Shown here: positions 57,502-64,000 of the stretch, in pieces
Position numbering within the stretch: position 1 is the stretch's first letter
How the letters are laid out: the number at the start of each line of letters is the position of its first letter
From: an uncultured bacterium
Lineage (GTDB): Bacteria > Planctomycetota > UBA8108 > UBA1146
DNA: 64,000 nucleotides
Direction of reading: 5' to 3'
Assembly: GCA_913056395.1 (NCBI GenBank)
Contig: CAJXMG010000007.1
Coordinates: 40,760-104,759 of the forward strand
Notes under the pieces: generated by a model
The model's database searches: none
Told to the model about the DNA's origin: nothing
Seen by the model: the letters and a program-made list of their open reading frames with translations, nothing else
Translations under genes and position numbers: made by a program

Positions 57502-59211
57502 ATGTTTCACTCCGTCCTGTTGACCTTTTCGCTGCTCCTGACAGGTGGATTCGCCCCCCTGGAGACGGGATTGCAGACTCTGGCTGCCAACGATTTGCAA
57601 GGATTGATCCGCAAGTTCGAGTCAGAACGCTCACTGAAGGCTCATGAGCGGTTTACCACCCTTCAAAAGATTTCAGAGATTGAAACCCGGCAATCCTCCG
57701 AGTTTCTGGCCAAGGTGATCCGCGACCCCAAAGAGGAAACCTCCATGGTTGAATCTGCCATTCGCATGGTTTCGGTTCACGAGAATGGCGTGGGACTGGA
57801 GGCGATCTTTGAAAAAGGTCTGGTTCAGCTTCCCGAGAGGTCTCACTGGGTGATCCGGGACTGCTGGGACAGGGATCTCAACGACGAAGAGGTTCAGTAT
57901 CTGGTCAAGACCGGTTTGGGGCTGGTGAGCCGCCTGCCGATTCCCGCCCAGTCTGTGGCCCTCAAAATCGCTCGCAAGATTGAAGATCCTGAAGCCGGTA
58001 AAGCTTTGCTGAAGCTGTTGGGCAATCGGCGCATTCCAGCCAACAATCAGGTCCCCATCGTTGAAATGATCCGTCGGAATCGGGTCGATGGAGCCACCAA
58101 GAAGTTGGCCAAGATGTTCAAGATCGACGATCCGGATCTGCAGAAGGAGATCCTGTTGGCCCTGAGAGATCTGGAAGCGCAGGACCAGAGCAAGACCTTC
58201 CACAAGGCCCTCAAGAGCCCTCATTGGCCTGTCAGGGTCGTTGCCGCGGACATCTTTGGTGCTACTCGGGATCCTGAAGTGATTCGGTCCCTGACGCCGC
58301 TCCTGCGAGACAACTTCCTGGAGGTTCAGCTGGCCGCAACACACGCCCTGCGCCAGATCGGCGGTCGTGAGGTGGTCGAGGCTCTGATCAAGGATTTCTC
58401 CCGCTTTGAGGGGCGCGTATTGGACGATGTTTCCGATACTCTGCTTTGGTTGACCGGAGAAGACTTTGGAACCAGCAAAGTCTCCTGGGAGGCCTGGTGG
58501 CAGAGCAAAGGCAAGGACGCCGAGATCCGCGGCATTTCCCGGGATGAGTTTGATCAGATCCGTGAGGAATCTCGCAATAACACGACGGGGACGTACTACG
58601 GCCTTCGGGTCATCAGCAAGTTCGTCACTTTCATCGTCGACATTTCCGGAAGCATGGAGGAGCCTTATGAGGTGGACTCCATCAAGCTTCCCGGAGGTCG
58701 CAAAGGCAAGCGTGGTGGAACTGGCGTCGCTGAAGAGGAAGAAACCTCCGAAGGGGGCAAGAAGAAGGAAGTCCTGCCCAAAATTGAGGTGGCCCGGCGT
58801 GAGTTGGTGAGGGTACTGGACGGTATTCCGGAGGGGACCCAGTTCAATATCATTCCTTTTGAGTCGTCATTTACGCCCTGGAGACCGGCTTTGGTGCAGA
58901 TGGACGAGGACGTGCGGCTGCAGTCGATCGAGTTCGTCAAACAATTGAATCCACGGGGAATGACCAACGTCTTTGACACTCTGGCCTCAGCATTGGAGGA
59001 CCCGGAGGTCAACACCATTTACTTCCTCAGCGATGGTGCGCCCACGATGGGCAAGATCACGGAACCCCAGGGTATTTTGGACCGAATTCGGGAAATGAAC
59101 GCAGAACGCAAGGTGAAGATTCATACCATCGGTTTCCATCTGGATCCCGGAGCGGCTTCGCTGATGCGTCGTCTGGCCGAAGAGAATCATGGAGATTTCG
59201 TCGAAAAGTAA
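57502..59211 (+). CDS. Secreted HEAT-repeat/von Willebrand factor A protein (paralogue)
   Basis: This 569-residue protein has a signal peptide (SVLLTFSLLLTGGFAP), HEAT-like repeats (about 60-330; EVIRSLTPLLRDNFLEVQLA, ATHALRQIGGREVVEALI), then VSDTLLWLTGEDF and EAWW, matching the block in the 7847 gene. The VWA domain has an intact MIDAS beginning D380-I-S-G-S-M and a YFLSDGAPTMG strand. A low-complexity Lys/Gly/Glu insertion follows the MIDAS, in the same place as the Gly/Ser insertion of the paralogue. ATG 57502 follows GAAGGGG. The ligand is unknown. Confidence 0.82.
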   Translation: MFHSVLLTFSLLLTGGFAPLETGLQTLAANDLQGLIRKFESERSLKAHERFTTLQKISEIETRQSSEFLAKVIRDPKEETSMVESAIRMVSVHENGVGLEAIFEKGLVQLPERSHWVIRDCWDRDLNDEEVQYLVKTGLGLVSRLPIPAQSVALKIARKIEDPEAGKALLKLLGNRRIPANNQVPIVEMIRRNRVDGATKKLAKMFKIDDPDLQKEILLALRDLEAQDQSKTFHKALKSPHWPVRVVAADIFGATRDPEVIRSLTPLLRDNFLEVQLAATHALRQIGGREVVEALIKDFSRFEGRVLDDVSDTLLWLTGEDFGTSKVSWEAWWQSKGKDAEIRGISRDEFDQIREESRNNTTGTYYGLRVISKFVTFIVDISGSMEEPYEVDSIKLPGGRKGKRGGTGVAEEEETSEGGKKKEVLPKIEVARRELVRVLDGIPEGTQFNIIPFESSFTPWRPALVQMDEDVRLQSIEFVKQLNPRGMTNVFDTLASALEDPEVNTIYFLSDGAPTMGKITEPQGILDRIREMNAERKVKIHTIGFHLDPGAASLMRRLAEENHGDFVEK

Positions 59212-59261
59212 AGGTGATCGACCGAACCATCGAGGTGAAATATCTGGTCCGACACAAAAAT

Positions 59262-59295
59262 AGGCTCGCCTCCTGATCAGGAAGCGAGCCTTTTT
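59262..59295. terminator. Bidirectional intrinsic terminator
   Basis: GGCTCGC (59263-59269) pairs with GCGAGCC (59284-59290), and the inside TCCTGATCAGGA is itself palindromic. TTTTT follows (59291-59295), and an A-run precedes (59256-59260), serving both the VWA gene and the convergent zinc-ribbon gene. Confidence 0.88.
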
Positions 59296-59310
59296 GATAT
59301 CTGAATCGAT

Positions 59311-59757
59311 CTAGAAGTAAACTTCGCAACGGCTCTTTTCATACCGTGCTGCGAAAATGATCGTCACCAGGAACAGCACCACGGACGCTCCGAGGAGTCC
59401 ATAGTTGAGACCACTGCTGAGGCTGCCACCATTCAGTTGCAACAGGTAGTACAGCACGACGAGAACAAAGAGCACGCCAGGAACCACTGCGGTGAGGTAG
59501 GCTTTGGATTCGGTGGCCTTGGCCATCACCATTCTCTGAACCTCAGCCACGTCCGGAGTCACACCAGTGTGACCACAAGCGGGACAGGTCAGCTGATTGC
59601 CGGAGCTTTTCTGCACGTAAAGAAAATCGGAATAGCATTCACTGCAGACAACGCCGATTCCTCCGGCCGTCGATGGGGCTTTCGCCTTCGATTTTTTGGC
59701 CATGGGGGTCTTTTTGGCGCCTGCGCCACGCTTCGCTGGTTTTTTTCTTTTTGCCAT
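59311..59757 (-). CDS. Zinc-ribbon protein with two transmembrane helices
   Basis: This 148-residue protein starts with a Lys/Ala/Pro-rich tail of about 30 residues (MAKRKKPAKRGAGAKK), then a zinc ribbon with two CxxC pairs (CSECYSDF, then CPACGHTG). Two hydrophobic helices end it (AVVPGVLFVLVVLYYLLQL and NYGLLGASVVLFLVTIIFA). The topology suggests a cytoplasmic zinc ribbon anchored in the membrane. Function is unknown; the basic tail could bind nucleic acid or acidic lipids. Confidence 0.7.
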   Translation of the reverse strand: MAKRKKPAKRGAGAKKTPMAKKSKAKAPSTAGGIGVVCSECYSDFLYVQKSSGNQLTCPACGHTGVTPDVAEVQRMVMAKATESKAYLTAVVPGVLFVLVVLYYLLQLNGGSLSSGLNYGLLGASVVLFLVTIIFAARYEKSRCEVYF

Positions 59758-59865
59758 GGGGGGCTCTCCTCGTGGCTGGATTCTTTGGTCTACAGGAGTG
59801 TTCCTGTCGCAAACGGGTATCGTATCCCATCCCCTGAGAGCGTCAAGAACACTGAATCAGCGACA

Positions 59866-60897
59866 TCAGGCCTGTTGGTCCCTGATTTCCAGTGAAGCCC
59901 CCTCCAGTTCAGGAGCAGGACGCGGGCCTCTCCCCGAAGAAGGCGAACCGTCTCTGGTTCGCCGTTTTTTGGGACCGCCGGAGGATTTTGGTGGTGGTTT
60001 GAGCCTTTTTCCCTTGCCGGCTTCACCATCGGGCCCTATTCCTCCTTCCCCGGGAGAACGAGGTCCTCTGGGAGGATGGGGCCTTCCAGCCTCATGGGGC
60101 GGTCCCGGCTTTTTACCCATTCGGAAAGCACGGCTGATTTTCATCAAGACGCCTTTGAATTGCCTTTTTTCGGATTCGTCCAGCTCTTCATGACGTAGCC
60201 GTAAATCGTCACGGTTTTCCGGGAACTCTCCCCGTCGAAGAAACCGCATGATCTGCGGGGGGGCGAGGGCTTCAAAATCGTTGACCAGGTGGAAGGTGCG
60301 ATCTGAAACAACGGTAGAGATCTCGGCGCGGATCAGGCGTGAAAAATTGCGACGGAATTCTTCGGGGGAGGCGCTCAGAAGTTCCTTCCGCGATTCGACA
60401 TCGAGCATCTGCTTGGGAATCTTTGAGAGAAGATGTTTGCGAACTCGCAACAATCTTTCTGCATAGTGCTTCTTGCGTAGTTCCGGGTCTTTTTCCATGA
60501 AGCGCTGGCGATCTTCGGGAGATTGGGTTTTGAGCCAAAGTTCACGTTGTCGGAATGCGCGCTTGGCACGTTGACGTTTTTCCGGGTTTTCACCGGTGTA
60601 GGTCTTGACGATTTTGCCTAGCTGGGACTTTTGCTCTGAAGTCAGTGACTTCATTTGTTTGATCAAACGAGTGCGGGCGGCGGGGTTCATCTTCTGGATC
60701 TGTTGGAAAACTTTCAGGCAGCGCTGTTTTTCCTCTGCCGACATCTGGTCCCATTGGGAGCGGCTCCGGGACAGTTCGTCGACCGATTGGGCATGGGCGG
60801 TTGCTTGCCCCGAAAGCGAGGAGGAAGCCAGAGACGACAACATCGCAGGAAGGACCAAAAACAGGAGCAAAAGAGTGAAGGAACAGGGGTTTCTCAT
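59866..60897 (-). CDS. Exported DUF3106-like helical protein
   Basis: This 343-residue protein has a long signal peptide (FTLLLLFLVLPAMLSSLA). Helical repeats follow of the type WDQMSAEEKQRCLKVFQQIQ, LTSEQKSQLGKIV and QSPEDRQRFMEKDP, similar to the Arg/Gln-rich repeats of DUF3106. The last 100 residues are Pro/Gly/Arg-rich and probably disordered. It overlaps the candidate anti-sigma gene by four bases and forms a three-gene unit with the sigma factor, an arrangement reminiscent of periplasmic sensor modules such as CpxP/CnrX-like helical proteins. That functional reading is inference. Confidence 0.7.
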   Translation of the reverse strand: MRNPCSFTLLLLFLVLPAMLSSLASSSLSGQATAHAQSVDELSRSRSQWDQMSAEEKQRCLKVFQQIQKMNPAARTRLIKQMKSLTSEQKSQLGKIVKTYTGENPEKRQRAKRAFRQRELWLKTQSPEDRQRFMEKDPELRKKHYAERLLRVRKHLLSKIPKQMLDVESRKELLSASPEEFRRNFSRLIRAEISTVVSDRTFHLVNDFEALAPPQIMRFLRRGEFPENRDDLRLRHEELDESEKRQFKGVLMKISRAFRMGKKPGPPHEAGRPHPPRGPRSPGEGGIGPDGEAGKGKRLKPPPKSSGGPKKRRTRDGSPSSGRGPRPAPELEGASLEIRDQQA

Positions 60898-61349
60898 TCT
60901 TCCTCCTCTACCGCTGCCAGCAGCAGATCAAAGGGGACGTCCTGTTCGTTTTCGTAGACGAGAGTTGCTGCACCGAGGTCGACAGCGGTCAGGGAGGCCA
61001 ATGCGGTCGAATCCAATTGGGCCAACGCCCGAATCAGATCGAGGTCCTCAAGAAGTGCAACGGGAGGGGCCTCTACCGGAGTCGCCGGATCCTGGTTCCA
61101 GGGCTGCAAGAGAGCCGTGAGAATTCCCAGCAGCACCGCAGCTGCCAGTAGCAGGGGGGCTCTTTTCCAGCGAGTCTGTTCCATCTGGACGACGGCGCCT
61201 GCATTTGTGGATTCCGCCTCTTCGATGCGCTGACGCAATCGTGCAAGGAAGGCCTGCTGGTCGGTCTCAGGCATCTCGGAGAGGATCTGATCGCGGAGGT
61301 CGTCCAGAGTTTTCTGGAGGTCCTGTTTTGGATCCGGTTTCGAATTCAT
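60894..61349 (-). CDS. Candidate anti-sigma factor (single-pass membrane protein)
   Basis: This 151-residue protein has an acidic, helical cytoplasmic region (about residues 1-62), one transmembrane helix (about 64-81, APLLLAAAVLLGILTALL) and a short extracytoplasmic tail rich in Leu, Ala and Glu. No zinc-binding HxxxCxxC anti-sigma motif is present. It overlaps the sigma factor by ATGA and the DUF3106-like gene by four bases, which is why it is proposed as the cognate anti-sigma factor. Confidence 0.6.
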   Translation of the reverse strand: MNSKPDPKQDLQKTLDDLRDQILSEMPETDQQAFLARLRQRIEEAESTNAGAVVQMEQTRWKRAPLLLAAAVLLGILTALLQPWNQDPATPVEAPPVALLEDLDLIRALAQLDSTALASLTAVDLGAATLVYENEQDVPFDLLLAAVEEEE

Positions 61350-61969
61350 GGATGCTCCCGTCTGTTTTCCTGTTGGGACATCTGCTCAGACTGCCGATCG
61401 CGGATCGCCAGTTTTTGAGCCAGCTTTTTTCGTGTTCTGAAAAGCAGCGACTTGGTAGCCGGGACGGAGATCCCCAGATGGTCGGAGATCTTGTCGAGGG
61501 TCCAGCCTTCAATGTTCTGCAAGTAAACGGCGTCGTGTTCGTTTTGGGTCAGTTCGTCCATCGCTTCACGAAGAGACGCCAATTGTTCCGACGTTTCCAT
61601 TTGTTGATGCGGGTTGTCAAAGCGCTCCGACCCACCGAGCCATTCGGTTCCCGCCTCCGTTGATTGATCCGGATCAGAATAGACCGATCGTGGATTCCAA
61701 TTCTTGCGTTTGCGAGTGCGGATTTCATTGAGGCTGAGATTGCGGGTAATCGTGGAGATCCAACCCTTGAAGGAACGGGCCTCCCTGAATTGGTCCTTGC
61801 TCTGCCAGATACGCACGAAAACCTGCTGCGAGATATCCTCTGCACTGGCAGGGTCGGGTATGTATCTCATTGCCATGCGCATGACCAATCCCATGTTCCT
61901 CAGGACCAATTGCTCATAGGCATCCTGATCGCCTTGTTGAAAGCGGTGCATCAGCTCTTCATCGGTCAT
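61346..61969 (-). CDS. ECF-type RNA polymerase sigma factor
   Basis: This 207-residue protein has sigma region 2 (MTDEELMHRFQQGDQDAYEQ, AEDISQQVFVRIWQ, FKGWISTITRNLSLNEIRTR) and region 4 (AVYLQNIEGWTLDKISDHLG, then LLFRTRKKLAQKL), without region 1 or a full region 3. The open frame continues to 62245, but ATG 61969 gives the standard ECF start. A linker of about 45 residues between regions 2 and 4 is longer than usual. It heads an operon with the candidate anti-sigma and DUF3106-like genes, and is divergent from mnmH. Confidence 0.9.
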   Translation of the reverse strand: MTDEELMHRFQQGDQDAYEQLVLRNMGLVMRMAMRYIPDPASAEDISQQVFVRIWQSKDQFREARSFKGWISTITRNLSLNEIRTRKRKNWNPRSVYSDPDQSTEAGTEWLGGSERFDNPHQQMETSEQLASLREAMDELTQNEHDAVYLQNIEGWTLDKISDHLGISVPATKSLLFRTRKKLAQKLAIRDRQSEQMSQQENRREHP

Positions 61970-62098
61970 TTCTTCGCCTGGCGACAAAATGCACCCTTTC
62001 TTGATTGGAAAACCCCACAGGTCCTCCCCGGTTGCCAGAATTTGCGTTATTTTGGCAGTTCTGGTCATTTTTTCGACCCCGATTAACGGAGGAAATCC

Positions 62099-63208
62099 GT
62101 GAAACCCGGCGCCGGGACTCCCCAACTCGATTTTCAGCCTCGCAGAGGCCCGGTTCCCCAGTTGGCGCTTGCCCAACTGCAGGATTCGGATCAGGTGATC
62201 GATGTGCGTTCCCCGGCAGAATATGCCGAGGATCACCTTCCCCACGCGGTCAGTGTTCCCCTTCTCGATGACCAGGAAAGAGCCCGGGTGGGGACCCTCT
62301 TTCGGCTGGAAGGGGTGGAGGCCGCCACCGACTGGGCATTGATGCAGTTGAGATCACGGTTGAATCATTTCCTTTCCCAGTTGGAATCCCAACTCGAGAG
62401 TGGAAAACGCTTGGTGATCTGTTGTGCCCGAGGAGGGGATCGGTCCCGCCATGTCGTTCAGTTTTTGTGTGACATGGGCCATGCTGCCGCCCAGTTGATC
62501 GATGGGTATCGCGGGTATCGTAGCGTGGTACGTCGGCAATTGAGGGCACTTGATTTTCCCCGTCTCTTCGTCGTCGACGGTTTGACCGGAACCGGAAAGA
62601 CACGTTTGCTCCGGGAAATAGCCTGCTCAAGACCTTTGCAGATCCTGGACCTCGAGGGTTTTGCGGAGCATCGCAGTTCGATGTTGGGAGACGTCGGGCT
62701 CAATCCTGCAAGTCAAAAACGATTTGAATCAAGACTCTACCGCCACTGGCTTCAACAACGTGGACAAAGTGGGTGGACTCTGGTCGAAGCAGAGAGCCGC
62801 AAAGTGGGCAATCGGGAGATTCCACTTTCCTTGTGGAAACAAATGCAGGCTGCTCCGAGAATCCAGCTCACAGCCAGCATGAAGACCCGTTGCAAGATTC
62901 TGGAAGAGGACTATCAGACCGCGGGGGGCTGGGAGCCGCTGATTGAGCGTTTGCAATCCCTGGGACCCCACAGCGATTATTCACCTGCGGAAATGAATCA
63001 GCTTTGTGAAAAGCTGGCGGCGGGTGAGGTTCATGAAGTCGCAGAAGACCTGCTGGTGAATCATTACGATCCCCGATATCAGCACCAGATGGATCCGCAA
63101 AGGTTGCTCTGCACTTTCGAGGTGAAGGAACCGCATCTTCTGGCAGACGCAGTGATCCGATTCCTGGATGCCCAAACGACTGGCGAACCAGACGATCAGG
63201 AATCCTGA
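62099..63208 (+). CDS. mnmH: tRNA 2-selenouridine synthase
   Basis: This 369-residue enzyme (also SelU/YbbB) replaces sulfur by selenium at the wobble 2-thiouridine of certain tRNAs using selenophosphate. The N-terminal rhodanese domain has VIDVRSPAEYAEDHLPHAV, LLDDQERARVGTLF and the active-site loop C109-A-R-G-G-D-R-S. The C-terminal half holds a P-loop, VDGLTGTGKTRLL. It starts with GTG at 62099 after CGGAGGAAATCC. Activity requires selenophosphate synthetase, not encoded in this window. It converges with, and overlaps by 13 bases, the alpha/beta hydrolase gene. Confidence 0.95.
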   Translation: MKPGAGTPQLDFQPRRGPVPQLALAQLQDSDQVIDVRSPAEYAEDHLPHAVSVPLLDDQERARVGTLFRLEGVEAATDWALMQLRSRLNHFLSQLESQLESGKRLVICCARGGDRSRHVVQFLCDMGHAAAQLIDGYRGYRSVVRRQLRALDFPRLFVVDGLTGTGKTRLLREIACSRPLQILDLEGFAEHRSSMLGDVGLNPASQKRFESRLYRHWLQQRGQSGWTLVEAESRKVGNREIPLSLWKQMQAAPRIQLTASMKTRCKILEEDYQTAGGWEPLIERLQSLGPHSDYSPAEMNQLCEKLAAGEVHEVAEDLLVNHYDPRYQHQMDPQRLLCTFEVKEPHLLADAVIRFLDAQTTGEPDDQES

Positions 63209-63210
63209 TC
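63194..63210. terminator. Palindrome over the overlapping stop codons of mnmH and the hydrolase
   Basis: GATCAGGA (63194-63201) and TCCTGATC (63203-63210) flank a single A. The palindrome contains the stop codons of both convergent genes. There is no T-run, so termination is uncertain. Confidence 0.4.
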
Positions 63211-63816
63211 TAACTCCACACGCTCGGCGGCATCCGAGAACTGCCCATGTTCCAGGAAGTGCAGGATCTCCTGATGGGCCTGATCACGCCAGAAGACAAA
63301 GGTGTGGGTCCCCGGCAATGAGATATGATCTTTCGATCCCTTCAGTGCGGTGCACGGAATGGGAACCAGTTGGTCACTTCGTGCCGCAATCACTCCTGTT
63401 TCAGTTCCAGGTTCGACGCCCTGCAGGGGACCGCCTGTATTTGCGCTCAGTTCTTTCAGGGGAAGGATGAAGCGACCAAACATTCCCTCGAACTTTTCCG
63501 CGACCGGCGAGCCCAGATTGGGTGGGGCGATCTGAACGACACGATCGATCCCGGGAATGGCAGGAGTGGTGGCAATCACACTGATCACCGCACCGAGGCT
63601 GTGTCCCACCAGTCGGATCGGTGTTTGCGAATCCTCAGCGACAATCTCAAGAAGATACTCCCGCAGGGCCTTGGCGTGCTCCTGCACCTTGTCCTGAGTC
63701 GTGGGGTAGCGGTATTCGATCACCTCGTAACCGGCCCGGGTCAAAGGCTTGCGCAGGGGCCGCATGGCCCTCTGGGTTCTGAACAGACCGTGAACGACCA
63801 CGACTCGAGTTTTCAT
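63196..63816 (-). CDS. Alpha/beta hydrolase (lipase/PGAP1-like), possibly a lipoprotein
   Basis: From ATG 63816 this is a 206-residue alpha/beta hydrolase: VVVVHGLFRT (oxyanion-loop region), nucleophile elbow VGHSLGAVISV, PPNLGSPVAEKF and a late His in LPGTHTFVF. Such short lipases act on esters; the substrate is unknown. In-frame codons upstream of the ATG read SSLLLLLILSLLPISGCSS followed by a linker, a convincing lipoprotein signal with lipobox ISGC. No ATG, GTG or TTG in that frame precedes it before the tRNA-Ala gene. The true start is therefore either a rare codon near 63915 or ATG 63816 downstream of a decayed signal. Confidence 0.8.
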   Translation of the reverse strand: MKTRVVVVHGLFRTQRAMRPLRKPLTRAGYEVIEYRYPTTQDKVQEHAKALREYLLEIVAEDSQTPIRLVGHSLGAVISVIATTPAIPGIDRVVQIAPPNLGSPVAEKFEGMFGRFILPLKELSANTGGPLQGVEPGTETGVIAARSDQLVPIPCTALKGSKDHISLPGTHTFVFWRDQAHQEILHFLEHGQFSDAAERVELDQDS

Positions 63817-63931
63817 CGCCGGAGCCTCTTTCTGAACGGGTTCCGTTTCCCAAAGATAGTTTTTAACTGAAGAACACCCGGAGATCGGGAGGAGAGATAG
63901 AATCAGAAGCAGCAGGAGAGAGCTGAACGGT

Positions 63932-64000
63932 TGGTGGACCTGATGAGATTCGAACTCACGACCTCTGCATTGCGAACGCAGCGCTCTCCCAACTGAGCTA
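63932..64000 (-). tRNA. tRNA-Ala (anticodon CGC), 5' end beyond the window
   Basis: Read on the minus strand, the D arm, the anticodon stem CTGCG/TGCAG with loop TTCGCAA, the T arm GTGAG-TTCGAAT-CTCAT, the acceptor strand CAGGTCC, discriminator A and an encoded CCA (63932-63934) are visible. The anticodon CGC reads GCG. The first seven acceptor-stem bases lie outside the window. Unlike tRNA-Arg here, it encodes CCA. Confidence 0.92.

Noticed and set aside
61970..62245. N-terminal extension of the ECF sigma factor
   Set aside because: The extra 92 codons overlap the mnmH start on the other strand and have no sigma homology; ATG 61969 gives the normal start.
1..64000. Insertion sequences, prophage genes, toxin-antitoxin pairs or CRISPR arrays
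   Set aside because: No transposase, integrase, phage structural or cas-like product was recognised, and no regularly spaced repeats were seen.

Overview
The window reads as a chromosomal segment of a member of the Planctomycetota, probably a marine or aquatic lineage. This is inferred from gene content, not from a marker-gene tree. Pointers are secreted proteins ending in paired dockerin-like calcium repeats of the form RGDxNxDxxxDxSDxxxxLxYLF, an NPCBM-domain protein, HEAT/von Willebrand A proteins, FHA-domain proteins, and concanavalin/LamG-type domains grafted onto pseudopilins. Coding density is high, and many start and stop codons overlap (ATGA, TGATG, GTGA). I see no insertion sequence, prophage, CRISPR array or rRNA, and no gene-free stretch longer than 300 bases.

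Region by region. 1-7.6 kb: end of an M29 aminopeptidase, a dipeptide epimerase and a secreted YHS-like protein, then phosphomannomutase on the minus strand, and a nucleoside salvage set (nupC, purine nucleoside phosphorylase, convergent uridine phosphorylase). 7.8-14.5 kb: a HEAT-VWA protein, an NPCBM protein, a SPOR-like membrane protein, a DUF89 phosphatase and an SH3 protein. 14.5-22.8 kb: an RNA-metabolism run: rny, ymdB, dtd, a J-domain protein, a mannose-1-phosphate guanylyltransferase-like gene, ruvX, rpsO and pnp. 22.8-28.1 kb: an amidohydrolase, a membrane dipeptidase, an unknown zinc-finger-like protein and dacB.

28.2-46.8 kb holds the most striking locus: eleven tightly packed plus-strand genes. 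They encode an FHA-GAF-AAA+ sigma-54 activator, an FHA membrane protein, a PilM-PilN-like fusion, PilO-like and PilP/GspC-like proteins, a TPR protein, and five pseudopilin-like proteins (G, H, K, J and I types). The H-type protein carries a LamG-like domain, and the K-type protein is 1,899 residues long. The locus has no secretin, assembly ATPase, platform protein or prepilin peptidase, so those must be elsewhere if it builds a working pseudopilus.

46.8-51.2 kb: holA, then a promoter and cobalamin riboswitch in front of a secreted beta-propeller/dockerin-like protein, followed by a second propeller/dockerin protein. I read this as a possible analogue of the BtuG-type vitamin B12 capture proteins. 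51.2-64 kb: a NYN/LOTUS protein, apaH, tRNA-Arg(CCG), a convergent potassium-uptake pair, a glycoside-hydrolase-like protein with a partner, a second HEAT-VWA paralogue, a zinc-ribbon membrane protein, an ECF-type sigma factor with a candidate anti-sigma and a DUF3106-like protein, the tRNA 2-selenouridine synthase mnmH, a possible lipoprotein alpha/beta hydrolase, and a truncated tRNA-Ala(CGC) at the right edge.
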